From contig NZ_AJXU01000080.1 of NCBI RefSeq assembly GCF_000264315.1, positions 1-64,000 of the forward strand: a stretch of 64,000 bases of DNA. Direction: 5' to 3'. This document shows, in pieces, positions 1 through 8,536 of this stretch; position 1 is the first letter of the stretch, and every line of letters begins with the position of its first letter. The position numbers and the translations under genes were made by a program. The notes beneath the pieces are model-generated. The model did no database searches, had not been told where the DNA came from, and saw only the letters and a program-made list of their open reading frames with translations. Source of the stretch: Rhodanobacter fulvus Jip2. GTDB taxonomy: Bacteria; Pseudomonadota; Gammaproteobacteria; Xanthomonadales; Rhodanobacteraceae.

Positions 1-1137
1 TTGATTGATCAGAGCATCCCTTACGCGCACTTGTCTCCTCGGATGCAGCAGCAACTGATGGAATACCACGCATCCATGGTTGATTCAGTGATGCGGGATT
101 CTCTGGAACACAACCGCGTCGTCGAGGGCGCCACGGATGCGCTGGAGCAGGGCAGTGCCTTGTTTCAGGCTGGGGGGCAGTACGTGCAGCGGGGTGCTGA
201 TGAGTTGGCGGATGGTATTCGCTCGGCGGGGCACGCCGCACAGCAGCGGGCAGATGAGGCTTCACGTATCGCCTGGGCGGCTGCGCCGCTGGATCCGGGC
301 GTTGCCGGTGGTGTCGCCCTGGGGGCGAAGGCTGTCGGTTTTGCTACGCATGTCGAAGCGGAGGGGTTGGCGCAGACCAGCCACCTCGCCGGTCAGGCCG
401 CTCACACTACAGGCCAGTTCGTTGCCGAGTTGGGGCAAGAACTCAAGCACGACGTGGAACAAAGCGTTCATGCCTATGCCAGTGCGGTGGAATCCAGTGT
501 GCATCGGGCCGAGGCGGCCCTCGTGCGCCGTATCGATAACTCTATCGAGAAGCAGGCACGGCTCGGAGAGATGGTGGATGCCGTCGGTCATGCCTATTCA
601 GACGCCAAACGGACGATGTCACACGGGATTGATGCGGCGGAGCGAACCGCGGGCGAAGCCTATGACACCTTGTCACATACAGTACGGTGGTTGGGAGGAT
701 TGGCGCCAACGGCCTCGCAACCGGCCGAGTCTTTACCCGATCAGGCCCGCGCCATCGGTCCGGCCGACCCGGTCCGCGAGGTCAGCGATCCGCGCCATCC
801 AGACAGCACCCACCATGCGCTGTACAACGAGCTGCATCGGCGTATCCCTGATGCTTCGGAAGCCCGTTTGCTGCAATTCACGGCCGCATGTCATGCGCAC
901 GAGATCACGGCACATAATCTGCAACAAGTCCATTTCGACCGGGCTGGCGGGCAAATGTTGTTCCGGGGATCGGGCATGTTGGCCACGCTGGCCAGCGTCG
1001 ATGTGAGAGTCCCGTCACCCCCGCCACAGCAATTCATCCTGCAGATCCAGCAGCACGATCAGCCGCCGCAAATGGCGGGCTGGATCCCGTCGCAAAGCGC
1101 AGCCGTCCAGCAGGGGCCGGGGCTCGCCGGGCGGTAA
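1..1137 (+). CDS. XVIPCD-tailed protein, possible type IV secretion effector (5' end uncertain)
   Basis: The frame is open from base 1, so the start is either off the window or one of TTG 1 and ATG 43. Residues about 30-235 are Ala/His/Glu-rich and look mostly helical, with no enzyme fold I recognise. From about residue 262 the protein reads DPRHPDS, then HALYNELHRRIP, and ends in a Gln/Pro-rich tail. That layout fits the C-terminal XVIPCD signal by which Xanthomonadales type IV secretion effectors are recruited to the VirD4 coupling protein. If so, a toxin domain should lie upstream, outside the window. No immunity lipoprotein or T4SS gene is visible downstream; recQ follows after 99 bases. 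The family assignment rests on the tail only; a non-secreted XVIPCD-like protein is the alternative. Confidence 0.55.
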   Translation: MIDQSIPYAHLSPRMQQQLMEYHASMVDSVMRDSLEHNRVVEGATDALEQGSALFQAGGQYVQRGADELADGIRSAGHAAQQRADEASRIAWAAAPLDPGVAGGVALGAKAVGFATHVEAEGLAQTSHLAGQAAHTTGQFVAELGQELKHDVEQSVHAYASAVESSVHRAEAALVRRIDNSIEKQARLGEMVDAVGHAYSDAKRTMSHGIDAAERTAGEAYDTLSHTVRWLGGLAPTASQPAESLPDQARAIGPADPVREVSDPRHPDSTHHALYNELHRRIPDASEARLLQFTAACHAHEITAHNLQQVHFDRAGGQMLFRGSGMLATLASVDVRVPSPPPQQFILQIQQHDQPPQMAGWIPSQSAAVQQGPGLAGR

Positions 1138-1236
1138 CTCGCGCAGGCGAAATCGCCGTCGTCGGCACGCCATGGCTGAACGATGCGTGCGTCATTCGCC
1201 GACAGACGCCACCCCGCGGTTTGTTAGCATGGCGGG

Positions 1237-3054
1237 ATGACTTCCCCCGCTCTCGATCTGCTGCAAAGCGTTTTCGGTTATCCCAGTTTCCGCGGCCAGC
1301 AACAGGCCGTGGTGGAGCATCTCGGCGAAGGCGGCGATGCGCTGGTGTTGATGCCCACGGGCGGCGGCAAATCGCTTTGCTACCAGGTGCCGGCGCTGCT
1401 GCGCCAGGGCACCGGCATCGTGGTGTCGCCGCTGATTGCGTTGATGCAGGATCAGGTGGACGCGTTGCGCGAAGCCGGCGTGGCGGCGGCTTTCCTCAAT
1501 TCCAGCCTGGCGGCCGGCGAGCAGCGCGAGGTGGAGCGGCAGTTGGAGGCGGGCGAGCTGAACCTGCTTTACGTGGCGCCGGAGCGGCTGCTCACCGGTC
1601 GTTTCCTGGCCCAGCTGGAACGCACCGAAGTGGCGTTGTTCGCCATCGATGAGGCGCATTGCGTCTCACAATGGGGTCACGATTTCCGACCCGAATACCG
1701 CGAGCTGGCGATCCTGCAGGAGCGCTTTCCGCAGGTGCCGCGCATCGCGCTCACCGCCACCGCCGACCCGCGCACGCGCGAGGAAATCGTGGAGCGGTTG
1801 TCGCTGCAGAATGCGCGCCAGTTCGTGTCCAGTTTCGATCGGCCCAACATCGGCTACCGGGTGGGCCTGCGCCACAACGCCAAGCGCCAGCTGGGCGAGT
1901 TTCTGCTGGGGCATCAGGGCGAATCGGGCATCGTGTATTGCCTCAGCCGGCGCAAGGTGGATGACACCGCGGCGTGGCTGGCCGAATCGGGCGTGGAGGC
2001 ATTGCCGTACCACGCCGGGCTGGATGCGGCGACGCGCGCGAAAAACCAGAAGCGCTTCCTGCGCGAGGACGGCGTGGTGATGGTGGCCACGGTGGCGTTC
2101 GGCATGGGCATCGACAAGCCCGACGTGCGCTTCGTGGCGCACCTGGATTTGCCGCGCAGCATCGAGGGTTACTACCAGGAAACCGGCCGCGCGGGCCGCG
2201 ACGGGTTGCCCGCCGAGGCGTGGATGATCTACGGGCTGTCCGACGTGGTCACCATGAGCCAGATGATCGCGCAGTCCGAATCGGCCGATGAGCGCAAGCG
2301 GGTGGAGCGGCAGAAGCTGGAATCGCTGCTGGCGTATGCCGAAGCCACCGATTGCCGTCGGCAGTTGCTGCTGGGCGCGTTCGGCGAAAGCTATCCCGGC
2401 CCCTGCGGTCACTGCGACAACTGCATCGCACCGCCGAAAACCTGGGATGCCACCGTGCCCGCGCAGAAGGCGTTGTCCGCGGTGTACCGCAGCGGACAAC
2501 GTTTCGGTTCGGGCCATGTCATCGACATCCTGCGCGGCGAGGAAACCGAGCGGGTGCGCAGCTTGGGCCATCACCAGCTCAGCACCTTCGGCGTCGGTGC
2601 CGACATGGACGAGAAGCAGTGGCGCTCGGTGTTCCGCCAGTTGCTTGCCGCCGGGTTGCTGGAAGCCGATGCCGAAGGTTATGGCACCTTGCGCCTCACC
2701 GCCGCCAGCCGTGGCGTGCTCAGCGGCGGCGAATCGGTGAAGCTGCGCGAGGACGCACGCCCCGAGCGCGCTGCCCGTCGTCGCCGCGACAGCAAGCTGG
2801 TCACGGGCGGCGGCAGTCTGGGCATCGAGGCCTACGAGCAGGACATGTGGGATGCCTTGCGCGCCGTGCGCACGCAACTGGCCAAACAGCAAGGCGTGCC
2901 GCCGTACGTGGTTTTCCACGACGCCACCTTGCTGGCGATGTTGCGCGCGTTGCCCACCACCGAGGACGAACTGGCCACCATCAGTGGCGTGGGCGAGGCC
3001 AAGCTGAAGCGCTACGGCCGCGATTTCCTGGCCGTGATCAACGCGCAGGAATAG
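1237..3054 (+). CDS. recQ: ATP-dependent DNA helicase RecQ
   Basis: A 3'-5' DNA helicase for recombination and replication-fork repair in the cytoplasm. The 605 residues have the family's full layout. Walker A TGGGKS is at 41-46 and the DEAH box at 138-141, followed by [10 protein letters not shown]. Motif III TATAD, motif [13 protein letters not shown] and motif [12 protein letters not shown] follow. The RecQ-C zinc site (C...CGHCDNC) and winged helix come next, and a C-terminal HRDC domain includes [14 protein letters not shown]. The length equals that of typical proteobacterial RecQ (about 600 residues). The ATG at 1237 starts the conserved region directly. The gene stands alone, and its neighbours do not suggest an operon. 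Confidence 0.97.
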   Translation: MTSPALDLLQSVFGYPSFRGQQQAVVEHLGEGGDALVLMPTGGGKSLCYQVPALLRQGTGIVVSPLIALMQDQVDALREAGVAAAFLNSSLAAGEQREVERQLEAGELNLLYVAPERLLTGRFLAQLERTEVALFAIDEAHCVSQWGHDFRPEYRELAILQERFPQVPRIALTATADPRTREEIVERLSLQNARQFVSSFDRPNIGYRVGLRHNAKRQLGEFLLGHQGESGIVYCLSRRKVDDTAAWLAESGVEALPYHAGLDAATRAKNQKRFLREDGVVMVATVAFGMGIDKPDVRFVAHLDLPRSIEGYYQETGRAGRDGLPAEAWMIYGLSDVVTMSQMIAQSESADERKRVERQKLESLLAYAEATDCRRQLLLGAFGESYPGPCGHCDNCIAPPKTWDATVPAQKALSAVYRSGQRFGSGHVIDILRGEETERVRSLGHHQLSTFGVGADMDEKQWRSVFRQLLAAGLLEADAEGYGTLRLTAASRGVLSGGESVKLREDARPERAARRRRDSKLVTGGGSLGIEAYEQDMWDALRAVRTQLAKQQGVPPYVVFHDATLLAMLRALPTTEDELATISGVGEAKLKRYGRDFLAVINAQE

Positions 3055-3165
3055 GCGGGCGGGCCTCGCCCCGCGCCTCGGGCAAAGCAGCTAGGATTCG
3101 AGGACAGCCCCACCGGCATCCGGATGGGCGCCGCCTTCTGGCCAGTTTTCCCGGATCGACCGCGG

Positions 3166-4188
3166 ATGAAAAGAAAAGCCACATCGCTCGACATCGCTCA
3201 CCTGGCCGGGGTTTCCCAGGCCACGGTGTCGCGGGCGCTCAGTGGCAGCACGCTGGTCAGCGCGGAGACGCGCCGGCGCATCCAGGCCGCGGCCGACCAG
3301 CTCAACTACACGGTGGACAAGAACGCCTCCAGTCTGCGTCGCATGTATTCGGGCACGCTGGCGTTGCTGTTTTTCGAGGACCCCACCGCCGACGAATCGC
3401 ATATCAACCCGTTTTTCCTGTCGATGCTGGGCTCGATCACCCGCGCCTGCGCGCGGCAGGGCTACGACCTGCTGATTTCGTTCCAGCAGTTCTCGCGCGA
3501 CTGGCATGCCGATTTCGCCGACAGCAAGAAGGCCGACGGCATCATCCTGCTGGGCTACGGCGATTACCTGGCCTATCGCGACAAGCTGGAAAAGCTGGTG
3601 GCCCAGGGCACGCATTTCGTGCGCTGGGGCGCGGTGCTGCCCAACCAGCCCGGCGTTTCCATCGGCTGCGACAACTTTCGCGGCGGCCAGGCGGTGGCCG
3701 AGCACCTGCTGGAACGCGGCCGTCGCCGCATCGCCTTTCTGGGCGACGCGACCAGCCACTACCCGGAATTCTTCGAGCGTTACCGCGGTTACGTCGATGC
3801 CTTGCAGCGGGCGGGCTTGCCGGTCGAGGCCTCGTTGCAGGTCAACGCCGAAAGCACCGAGCAATCGGGCTACGAGGCGATGCGTACGCTGATCAGCCGC
3901 GCCACGCCATATGACGCGGTGTTTGCCGCCAGCGACCTGATCGCCATCGGTGCCCTGCATGCGCTGGGCGACCATGGCCTGCAGGTGCCGCAGGATGTCG
4001 CCCTGGCGGGCTTCGACGACATCGCCACCGCCAGCTTCGTGAGCCCGCCGCTGACCACCGTGCTGCAGGACACCAAGCGCGCCGGCGAAGTGCTGGTGGA
4101 CAGCCTGCTGAGCCAGATCCGCGGTGAGCCGGTGGAAAGCGCGGTGCTGCCGGTGAAGCTGATGGTGCGGCGTTCGAGTCAGGCCTGA
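3166..4188 (+). CDS. LacI-family transcriptional regulator
   Basis: A 340-residue DNA-binding repressor or activator. The N-terminal helix-turn-helix reads DIAHLAGVSQATVSRALSG, followed by the hinge region. A periplasmic-binding-protein-like sensor domain fills residues about 60-335, with the family hallmarks VFAASDLIAIGALHAL and VALAGFDDI. ATG 3166 was chosen over the in-frame ATG 3124 because family members begin three to eight residues before the helix-turn-helix. No sugar transporter or glycosidase lies within the window, so the ligand and target operon cannot be read from context. The next gene is an unrelated ECF sigma factor. Confidence 0.9.
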   Translation: MKRKATSLDIAHLAGVSQATVSRALSGSTLVSAETRRRIQAAADQLNYTVDKNASSLRRMYSGTLALLFFEDPTADESHINPFFLSMLGSITRACARQGYDLLISFQQFSRDWHADFADSKKADGIILLGYGDYLAYRDKLEKLVAQGTHFVRWGAVLPNQPGVSIGCDNFRGGQAVAEHLLERGRRRIAFLGDATSHYPEFFERYRGYVDALQRAGLPVEASLQVNAESTEQSGYEAMRTLISRATPYDAVFAASDLIAIGALHALGDHGLQVPQDVALAGFDDIATASFVSPPLTTVLQDTKRAGEVLVDSLLSQIRGEPVESAVLPVKLMVRRSSQA

Positions 4189-4366
4189 CCACTACACGCC
4201 ACTCGGAAAAGTCGGTTCGAAGGCGCCCGATCAAGGCCGGCGGCGACCCAACTGGGATGGCTGAGGAAGACCACCGGGGCGCATCCGGCAACCCGGGCCG
4301 TGTGCGCGTGTGATTTTTCTCCGGCGCTGGCGAATCATGGGTTGAGCCGCGGGGATCCTTTCACCC

Positions 4367-4888
4367 ATGACATCCAACCAACAACACCAGCGTTTCACGG
4401 CGCTGCTGCATGAGCACCGCAAGATCATCTTCAAGGTGGCCGCTTCCTACGGCCGCAGCAGCGCGGACCGCGACGACCTGGCGCAGGAAATCGCCGCGCA
4501 ACTGTGGCGCTCGTTTGGTCGCTACGACGCGGTGCGGGCCAAATTTTCCACGTGGATGTACCGCATCGCATTGAACGTGGCCATTTCCCAGGCGCGACGC
4601 CGACCCGAGGCCGGCCGCTTCGAACCGCTGGACGCGCACCATCTGGAAACGGTCGGCGGTGACGAACCGCTGGACGAAATGGACGAGCGGCTCACCACCC
4701 TGCATGCGTTCATCGCGCGGCTCGACCCGCTCAATCGCGCGCTGATCCTGCTTTACCTGGAGGATCGCAGCCATGCCGAGATGGCCGCCATCCTGGGTAT
4801 CACTCGCACCAACGTGGCGACCAAGATCGCGCGCATCAAGCAGCAGCTGCGTGGCCAGATGGTCGCTGCCGAAACCACCGGAGCATGA
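4367..4888 (+). CDS. ECF-type RNA polymerase sigma factor
   Basis: A 173-residue sigma-70 family protein with the two domains of ECF factors. Region 2 is at about residues 20-85 (DRDDLAQEIAAQLW, then FSTWMYRIALNVAIS). Region 4 is at about 120-165, with the helix-turn-helix HAEMAAILGITRTNVATKIA. Region 3 is absent, as expected. Its stop overlaps the start of the next gene (ATGA), so the two are translationally coupled. The partner is a four-helix membrane protein, which suggests sigma control by a membrane anti-sigma factor of a type I do not recognise. I could not assign the regulon or the inducing signal. Confidence 0.9.
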   Translation: MTSNQQHQRFTALLHEHRKIIFKVAASYGRSSADRDDLAQEIAAQLWRSFGRYDAVRAKFSTWMYRIALNVAISQARRRPEAGRFEPLDAHHLETVGGDEPLDEMDERLTTLHAFIARLDPLNRALILLYLEDRSHAEMAAILGITRTNVATKIARIKQQLRGQMVAAETTGA

Positions 4889-5553
4889 GCATGGAACTGG
4901 ACGAGATGAAACAGGCGTGGGCGCGCATGGATCTGCGCCAGGACGGGATGGAGGCCCTGCTGCGGCAGGATTTCCGCGAGCGGCGGCTGGACAAGGCGCA
5001 TGCGAGCCTGCGTGGCGCGCTGGCGTGGCAGGCAATCGGGATCGGCTGCTGGCTGGCCTTTACCGTGTTTGTCGCGTCGTTTTGGGTGCAGCACCGGCAC
5101 GTCACCCATCTGCTGGCGATCGGCCTGCTGCTGCACGCGTACGGCATCGCCGGCATCTGGTCGAGCGTGACCCAACTGCTGCTGATCAGCCGCATCCATC
5201 TGTTCGATGCGCCCGTGCTGGTGATGCAGCGGCGGCTGGCGCAATGGCGGCGCTTCCGCGTGGTCAGCACCTTCGTGCTGGGATTGCCGTGGTGGTTCCT
5301 GTGGTTTCTGCTGCCGCTGGTGTGGATGACGTGGTGGTCGGGTGTTGACGTGTTCGTCTCGTCGGCGTGGATCTGGGCCAATATGGTGGTTGGCGCCGTC
5401 GGCGTCGTTTTCAGCCTGTGGCTGGCGCGCCGGTTTGCCGCGCGATCGATTCGCTCGCCGTGGCTGCAGCGGGTGGCCGATGACATGTCCGGCCGTGCAC
5501 TGCTGCGGGTGTCGCGGCAGTTGGAGGAGGCCGCGCGGTTTGAGCGGGAGTGA
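4885..5553 (+). CDS. Four-helix membrane protein coupled to the ECF sigma gene (putative anti-sigma)
   Basis: A 222-residue protein of unknown family. A charged cytoplasmic N-terminus (about 1-40, rich in Met, Arg, Asp) is followed by four hydrophobic segments at about 45-65, 72-95, 132-155 and 163-183, then a basic, helical C-terminal tail of about 35 residues. The start ATG at 4885 overlaps the sigma stop by four bases; a second in-frame ATG at 4891 is possible. Tight coupling to an ECF sigma factor is the usual arrangement for anti-sigma factors, so that role is inferred from context alone. No zinc-binding HxxxCxxC motif of the ZAS class is present. Confidence 0.6.
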   Translation: MSMELDEMKQAWARMDLRQDGMEALLRQDFRERRLDKAHASLRGALAWQAIGIGCWLAFTVFVASFWVQHRHVTHLLAIGLLLHAYGIAGIWSSVTQLLLISRIHLFDAPVLVMQRRLAQWRRFRVVSTFVLGLPWWFLWFLLPLVWMTWWSGVDVFVSSAWIWANMVVGAVGVVFSLWLARRFAARSIRSPWLQRVADDMSGRALLRVSRQLEEAARFERE

Positions 5554-5577
5554 TCGGAGCGGTACGGTCAAGAGCGC

Positions 5578-5637
5578 CCCCTCACCCCAGCCCTCTCCCC
5601 CGGGCGGAGCCCGGAGGAGAGGGAGCAGAGCGGAGTC
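5578..5637. repeat. CTCTCCCC-type palindromic repeat, copy 1
   Basis: Two arms, CCCTCTCCCC and GGAGAGGG, flank a short GC-rich loop. The copy sits between the converging sigma-partner gene and the DUF4442 gene. Related copies occur at 13205, 15366, 25890, 50937 and 53145. It could act as a bidirectional terminator, but no T-tract follows either arm. Confidence 0.7.
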
Positions 5638-5649
5638 CCCCTGTTTTCT

Positions 5650-6102
5650 TCAGCGTGCCTTCGGCTTCAGTCGCACGTAGATCTGCTTGCGCACGCGGGC
5701 AATCACGTTGCCGTTGGCGGTGACCACGTCGGTTTCGAACCAGCGCAGCACCTTTTCGCCGTTCGCCGCCGCGGCGCGCAGTTCATCCACCACGGCGGGT
5801 TCCAGCTTGAAATGCGCGTACACATCCTCGCGCCCAGGCGCCACGAAATCGATGGCGCCGGCCTTGTCCCACACGAAATAGTCGTTGCCCAACTGGTGCA
5901 TCACCAGCAGCATCCAGAACGGATCGGTCATGGCGAACAGGTTGCCGCCGAACTGGCTTTTCACGTAGTTGCGATTCCACGGGCGCAGGCGCAATACCAC
6001 GCGCGCCTCGCGCCAGTCGTCGCTGAGCATTTGCAGCCGCATGCTGTTGCACAGGAACGGCGGCCAGAGGTTGAACAGGCGACGGAAGGTGGAGGCGCGC
6101 AT
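5650..6102 (-). CDS. DUF4442 hotdog-fold protein (thioesterase-like)
   Basis: About 150 residues with the DUF4442 pattern. The N-terminus STFRRLFNLWPPFL leads to NRNYVKSQFGGNLFAMTDPF, which is the conserved hotdog helix, then VWDKAGAIDFVAPG and strands ending RKQIYVRLKP. The hotdog fold usually hydrolyses acyl-CoA or acyl-ACP thioesters, but DUF4442 members have no proven substrate. The start at 6102 (MRAST) matches where relatives begin; an upstream in-frame ATG at 6141 would add 13 unconserved residues. Neither start has a clear ribosome binding site. It is transcribed alone, toward the ECF sigma unit. Confidence 0.8.
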   Translation of the reverse strand: MRASTFRRLFNLWPPFLCNSMRLQMLSDDWREARVVLRLRPWNRNYVKSQFGGNLFAMTDPFWMLLVMHQLGNDYFVWDKAGAIDFVAPGREDVYAHFKLEPAVVDELRAAAANGEKVLRWFETDVVTANGNVIARVRKQIYVRLKPKAR

Positions 6103-6160
6103 GAGGGCTCGGTGATTGGGAGAGATGGGGGCGGTGAGCATCCCCTCTAACCGTTCGGAC

Positions 6161-6239
6161 TGAGCGTAGCCGCGCAGCGGCGAAGTCGAAGTCTTCCTCG
6201 GCCATGCCCTTCGACTTCACCGCTGCGCGGCTACGCTCA
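6161..6239. repeat. Long hairpin repeat upstream of the DUF4442 gene
   Basis: The left arm (6161-6191) begins TGAGCGTAGCCGCGCAGCGG and runs into GAAGTCGAAG. The right arm (6208-6239) is its near-perfect reverse complement, CTTCGACTTC then CCGCTGCGCGGCTACGCTCA. The stem is about 30 bp with one unpaired base on each side and a loop of about 16. It lies between ybbN and the DUF4442 gene, both on the minus strand. Confidence 0.8.
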
Positions 6240-6282
6240 GGGTGATCGGTGAGGGGCGACGCTCGTGACGTTCATCAACCCC

Positions 6283-7146
6283 TCAAAACAGCAGCGATGC
6301 CATCTTGCGCCGGTAACGGCCCACCACGTCGGCATCATCCAGCGTGGCGAACGCGGCCAGCAGACGCTTCTTGGCCTGGCCGTCGTTCCAGTCGCGTGCC
6401 TTCTGCAGGATGACCAGGAACTGGTCCAGACCGGCTTCGACGTCGCCTTCCAGCAGCAGGCGCACGCCCAGCTGGTCGCGCGCTTCCCAGTCGTTGCCAT
6501 CGGCTTCCACGCGTTGCTGCAGCGTAATCAGCTCGGGCGCGTCTTTCAGTGCATGGGCCAGATCCAGCTCGCTGCGCAAGCGTACCGCGCGGGCGTCGGT
6601 GGCCAGGTTGACGGGCAGGGCGGCCAGTTCCGCTTCGGCGGCGGCGGTCTGGCCGACGCGCAGCAGGGCCAGGGCCAGGTCGAGCTTCAGTTCGGCCTTG
6701 TCCGGCTCGGCGGCGATCGCCTGCTGGATGCGCCCCAACGCCTGCTCGGGGGTTTCCGGGGTGGCGTCGTCCAGCCCGTCATCGGCGGCTTCCAGCGGCT
6801 GCACGTGGCGCGACAGGAACTCGCGCAACTGGCCTTCCGGCAGGGCGCCGGCGAAGCCGTCCAGCACCTGGCCGTCTTTCACCATCACCACGGTGGGGAT
6901 GCTCTTGATGCCGAACATGCCGGCCAGTTCCTGCTGCTGGTCCACGTCGACCTTGCCCAGCCGGAACGCGCCGTTGTACTCGGCGGCGAGCTTTTCCAGC
7001 ATCGGCCCCAGCGTCTTGCACGGCTCGCACCAGGGCGCCCAGAAATCCACCAGTACCGGCGTGGTCAGCGAGGCCTGCAGTACATCGGCTTCGAAGGTTT
7101 GCGTATCGACGTCGAAAACAACAGGCAATGCGGGGGCGTCAGTCAC
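6283..7146 (-). CDS. ybbN: Thioredoxin-domain co-chaperone YbbN/CnoX
   Basis: 287 residues. The N-terminal thioredoxin fold (about 10-115) carries WCEPCK, so both active-site cysteines are present (C40, C43). The C-terminal half (about 120-285) is a helical tetratricopeptide-like domain typical of YbbN/CnoX. In Escherichia coli CnoX, which has lost the second cysteine, this protein holds unfolded clients for GroEL and DnaK and protects them from oxidation. The CxxC seen here suggests a redox-active version, as in Caulobacter CnoX. It is divergent from the pqi operon, with 143 bases between the start codons. Confidence 0.92.
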   Translation of the reverse strand: MTDAPALPVVFDVDTQTFEADVLQASLTTPVLVDFWAPWCEPCKTLGPMLEKLAAEYNGAFRLGKVDVDQQQELAGMFGIKSIPTVVMVKDGQVLDGFAGALPEGQLREFLSRHVQPLEAADDGLDDATPETPEQALGRIQQAIAAEPDKAELKLDLALALLRVGQTAAAEAELAALPVNLATDARAVRLRSELDLAHALKDAPELITLQQRVEADGNDWEARDQLGVRLLLEGDVEAGLDQFLVILQKARDWNDGQAKKRLLAAFATLDDADVVGRYRRKMASLLF

Positions 7147-7289
7147 GGGTAACTCCAGCTTGGCGGATGCCGATTCAGATCAGGGCGCCGCCCAGCATAT
7201 CAACCGCGCGGCCGCATCTGAGCGCGTTCACGGCGGATTTGCGAGAATTGCGCGGTCGCCGCATCCGCGGCCGGCAAGGGTTGGAGTGC

Positions 7290-7901
7290 ATGGGCACGAC
7301 GTCCGAAGCGTTGATCGTCTGCGAACATTGCGACACGGTGCACCAGCGGCTGGCGCTTTCGCGCGGCGAGGTGGCGCGTTGCGCGCGTTGCGGCAAGGTG
7401 TTGCAGCGCCATTACCGGTTGAGCACGAATGCGATGCTGGCGCTGATCGTCACCGCGCTGATCGTGTTCGTGCAGGCCAACATGTGGCCGATCGTGATGC
7501 TGGGGCTCAGCGGCCAGCACAACAGCGCCACGTTGTGGGGCGTGATCATCGCGATGTGGCGCGAGGACGCGGGCATCGTCTCGGTGCTGGTGGCCGCCAC
7601 GCTGTTTTTCCTGCCGCTGCTGAAGATGCTGCAGCTGGGCTGGCTGCTGTGGTTTGCCCGCCAGGGCCGCCGCGCGCCGGGCTTCGTGCCGATGATGGTG
7701 GGGCTGCATTATCTCAACCCGTGGACGATGAGCGAGGTGTTCGTGCTGGGTGCGCTGGTGGCGATCGTGAAGGCGCATGCGTACTTCGACGTGACGCCGG
7801 AGCCGGGTATCTATGCCTACGCGGCGTTGACCGTGCTGATCACCGTGTTCGCCGGCATCGACGTGCGGCAGCTGTGGCGGACGCCCGGAGTCGCCGCTTG
7901 A
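7290..7901 (+). CDS. pqiA: PqiA half-protein 1 (paraquat-inducible protein A domain)
   Basis: An inner-membrane protein of 203 residues equal to one half of Escherichia coli PqiA. A zinc-ribbon-like CEHC (C11, C14) and CARC (C31, C34) is followed by four hydrophobic helices, including ALIVTALIVFVQANMWPIVM. The start ATG 7290 has GGAG a few bases upstream; in-frame starts further up would precede the zinc ribbon by more than 50 residues. PqiA partners PqiB and PqiC in moving lipids across the envelope. Its stop overlaps the next start (TTGA), so the two halves are made together. Confidence 0.88.
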   Translation: MGTTSEALIVCEHCDTVHQRLALSRGEVARCARCGKVLQRHYRLSTNAMLALIVTALIVFVQANMWPIVMLGLSGQHNSATLWGVIIAMWREDAGIVSVLVAATLFFLPLLKMLQLGWLLWFARQGRRAPGFVPMMVGLHYLNPWTMSEVFVLGALVAIVKAHAYFDVTPEPGIYAYAALTVLITVFAGIDVRQLWRTPGVAA

Positions 7902-8536
7902 ACGCGTTGCCGCGCGCCGCCGAGCTGGGCCTGATCGGCTGCCATGTGTGCGGGCTGGTGTGCCGCGATGCGCATGCCGCTGCCGGTGCGGCCCAGGTCG
8001 TGGCGTGCCCGCGTTGCGGCGTGGCGCTGCATCGGCGCAAGCCGGCCAGCTATTCGCGCACGTGGGCGCTGCTGATTGCCGCTTTCATCATGTACATCCC
8101 CGCCAACGTGGTGCCGATCATGCGCACCGCCAGCCTCAACGATGTCGACGACAACACCATCATCAGCGGCGTGGTGGAGTTGTGGAAGAATGGGTCGCCC
8201 GACCTGGCGATCATCGTGTTTGCCGCCAGCATCGTGGTGCCCATGCTGAAGTTCCTGGCGCTGGGCACGCTGCTGGTCAGCAGCCGGCGCGGCAGCAACT
8301 GGGCGAGGCAGCAGCGCGCCGGCCTGTACCGGCTGGTGGAGCTGGTGGGTTACTGGTCGATGCTGGATGTGTTCGTGGTTTCATTGCTGACCGCGCTGGT
8401 CCGCTTCAGCGTATTGAGCCGGGTGGAGCCGCTGCCCGGGGTGATTTATTTCGGCCTGACCGTGGTCTTGACCATGCTGGCTTCGATGAGCTTCGATCCA
8501 CGATTGATCTGGGACGGCAGGGACACCGATGACTGA
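7898..8536 (+). CDS. pqiA: PqiA half-protein 2 (TTG start)
   Basis: About 212 residues, the second PqiA-type domain. Cysteine pairs C15/C18 and C37/C40 precede four hydrophobic segments. NVVPIMRTAS, conserved after the first helix in PqiA domains, is present. There is no ATG before the first cysteine pair. The TTG at 7898 overlaps the previous stop (TTGA) and is the best start, so expression probably depends on termination-reinitiation. It ends 8 bases inside pqiB. Two separate half-genes are common in Xanthomonadales, so this is not an obvious recent frameshift. Confidence 0.85.
   Translation: MNALPRAAELGLIGCHVCGLVCRDAHAAAGAAQVVACPRCGVALHRRKPASYSRTWALLIAAFIMYIPANVVPIMRTASLNDVDDNTIISGVVELWKNGSPDLAIIVFAASIVVPMLKFLALGTLLVSSRRGSNWARQQRAGLYRLVELVGYWSMLDVFVVSLLTALVRFSVLSRVEPLPGVIYFGLTVVLTMLASMSFDPRLIWDGRDTDD

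Noticed and set aside
7898-7901. PqiA split considered as a recent frameshift
   Set aside because: Each half has a complete domain with its own cysteines, and the stop/start overlap looks organised; two half-genes are common in this order.
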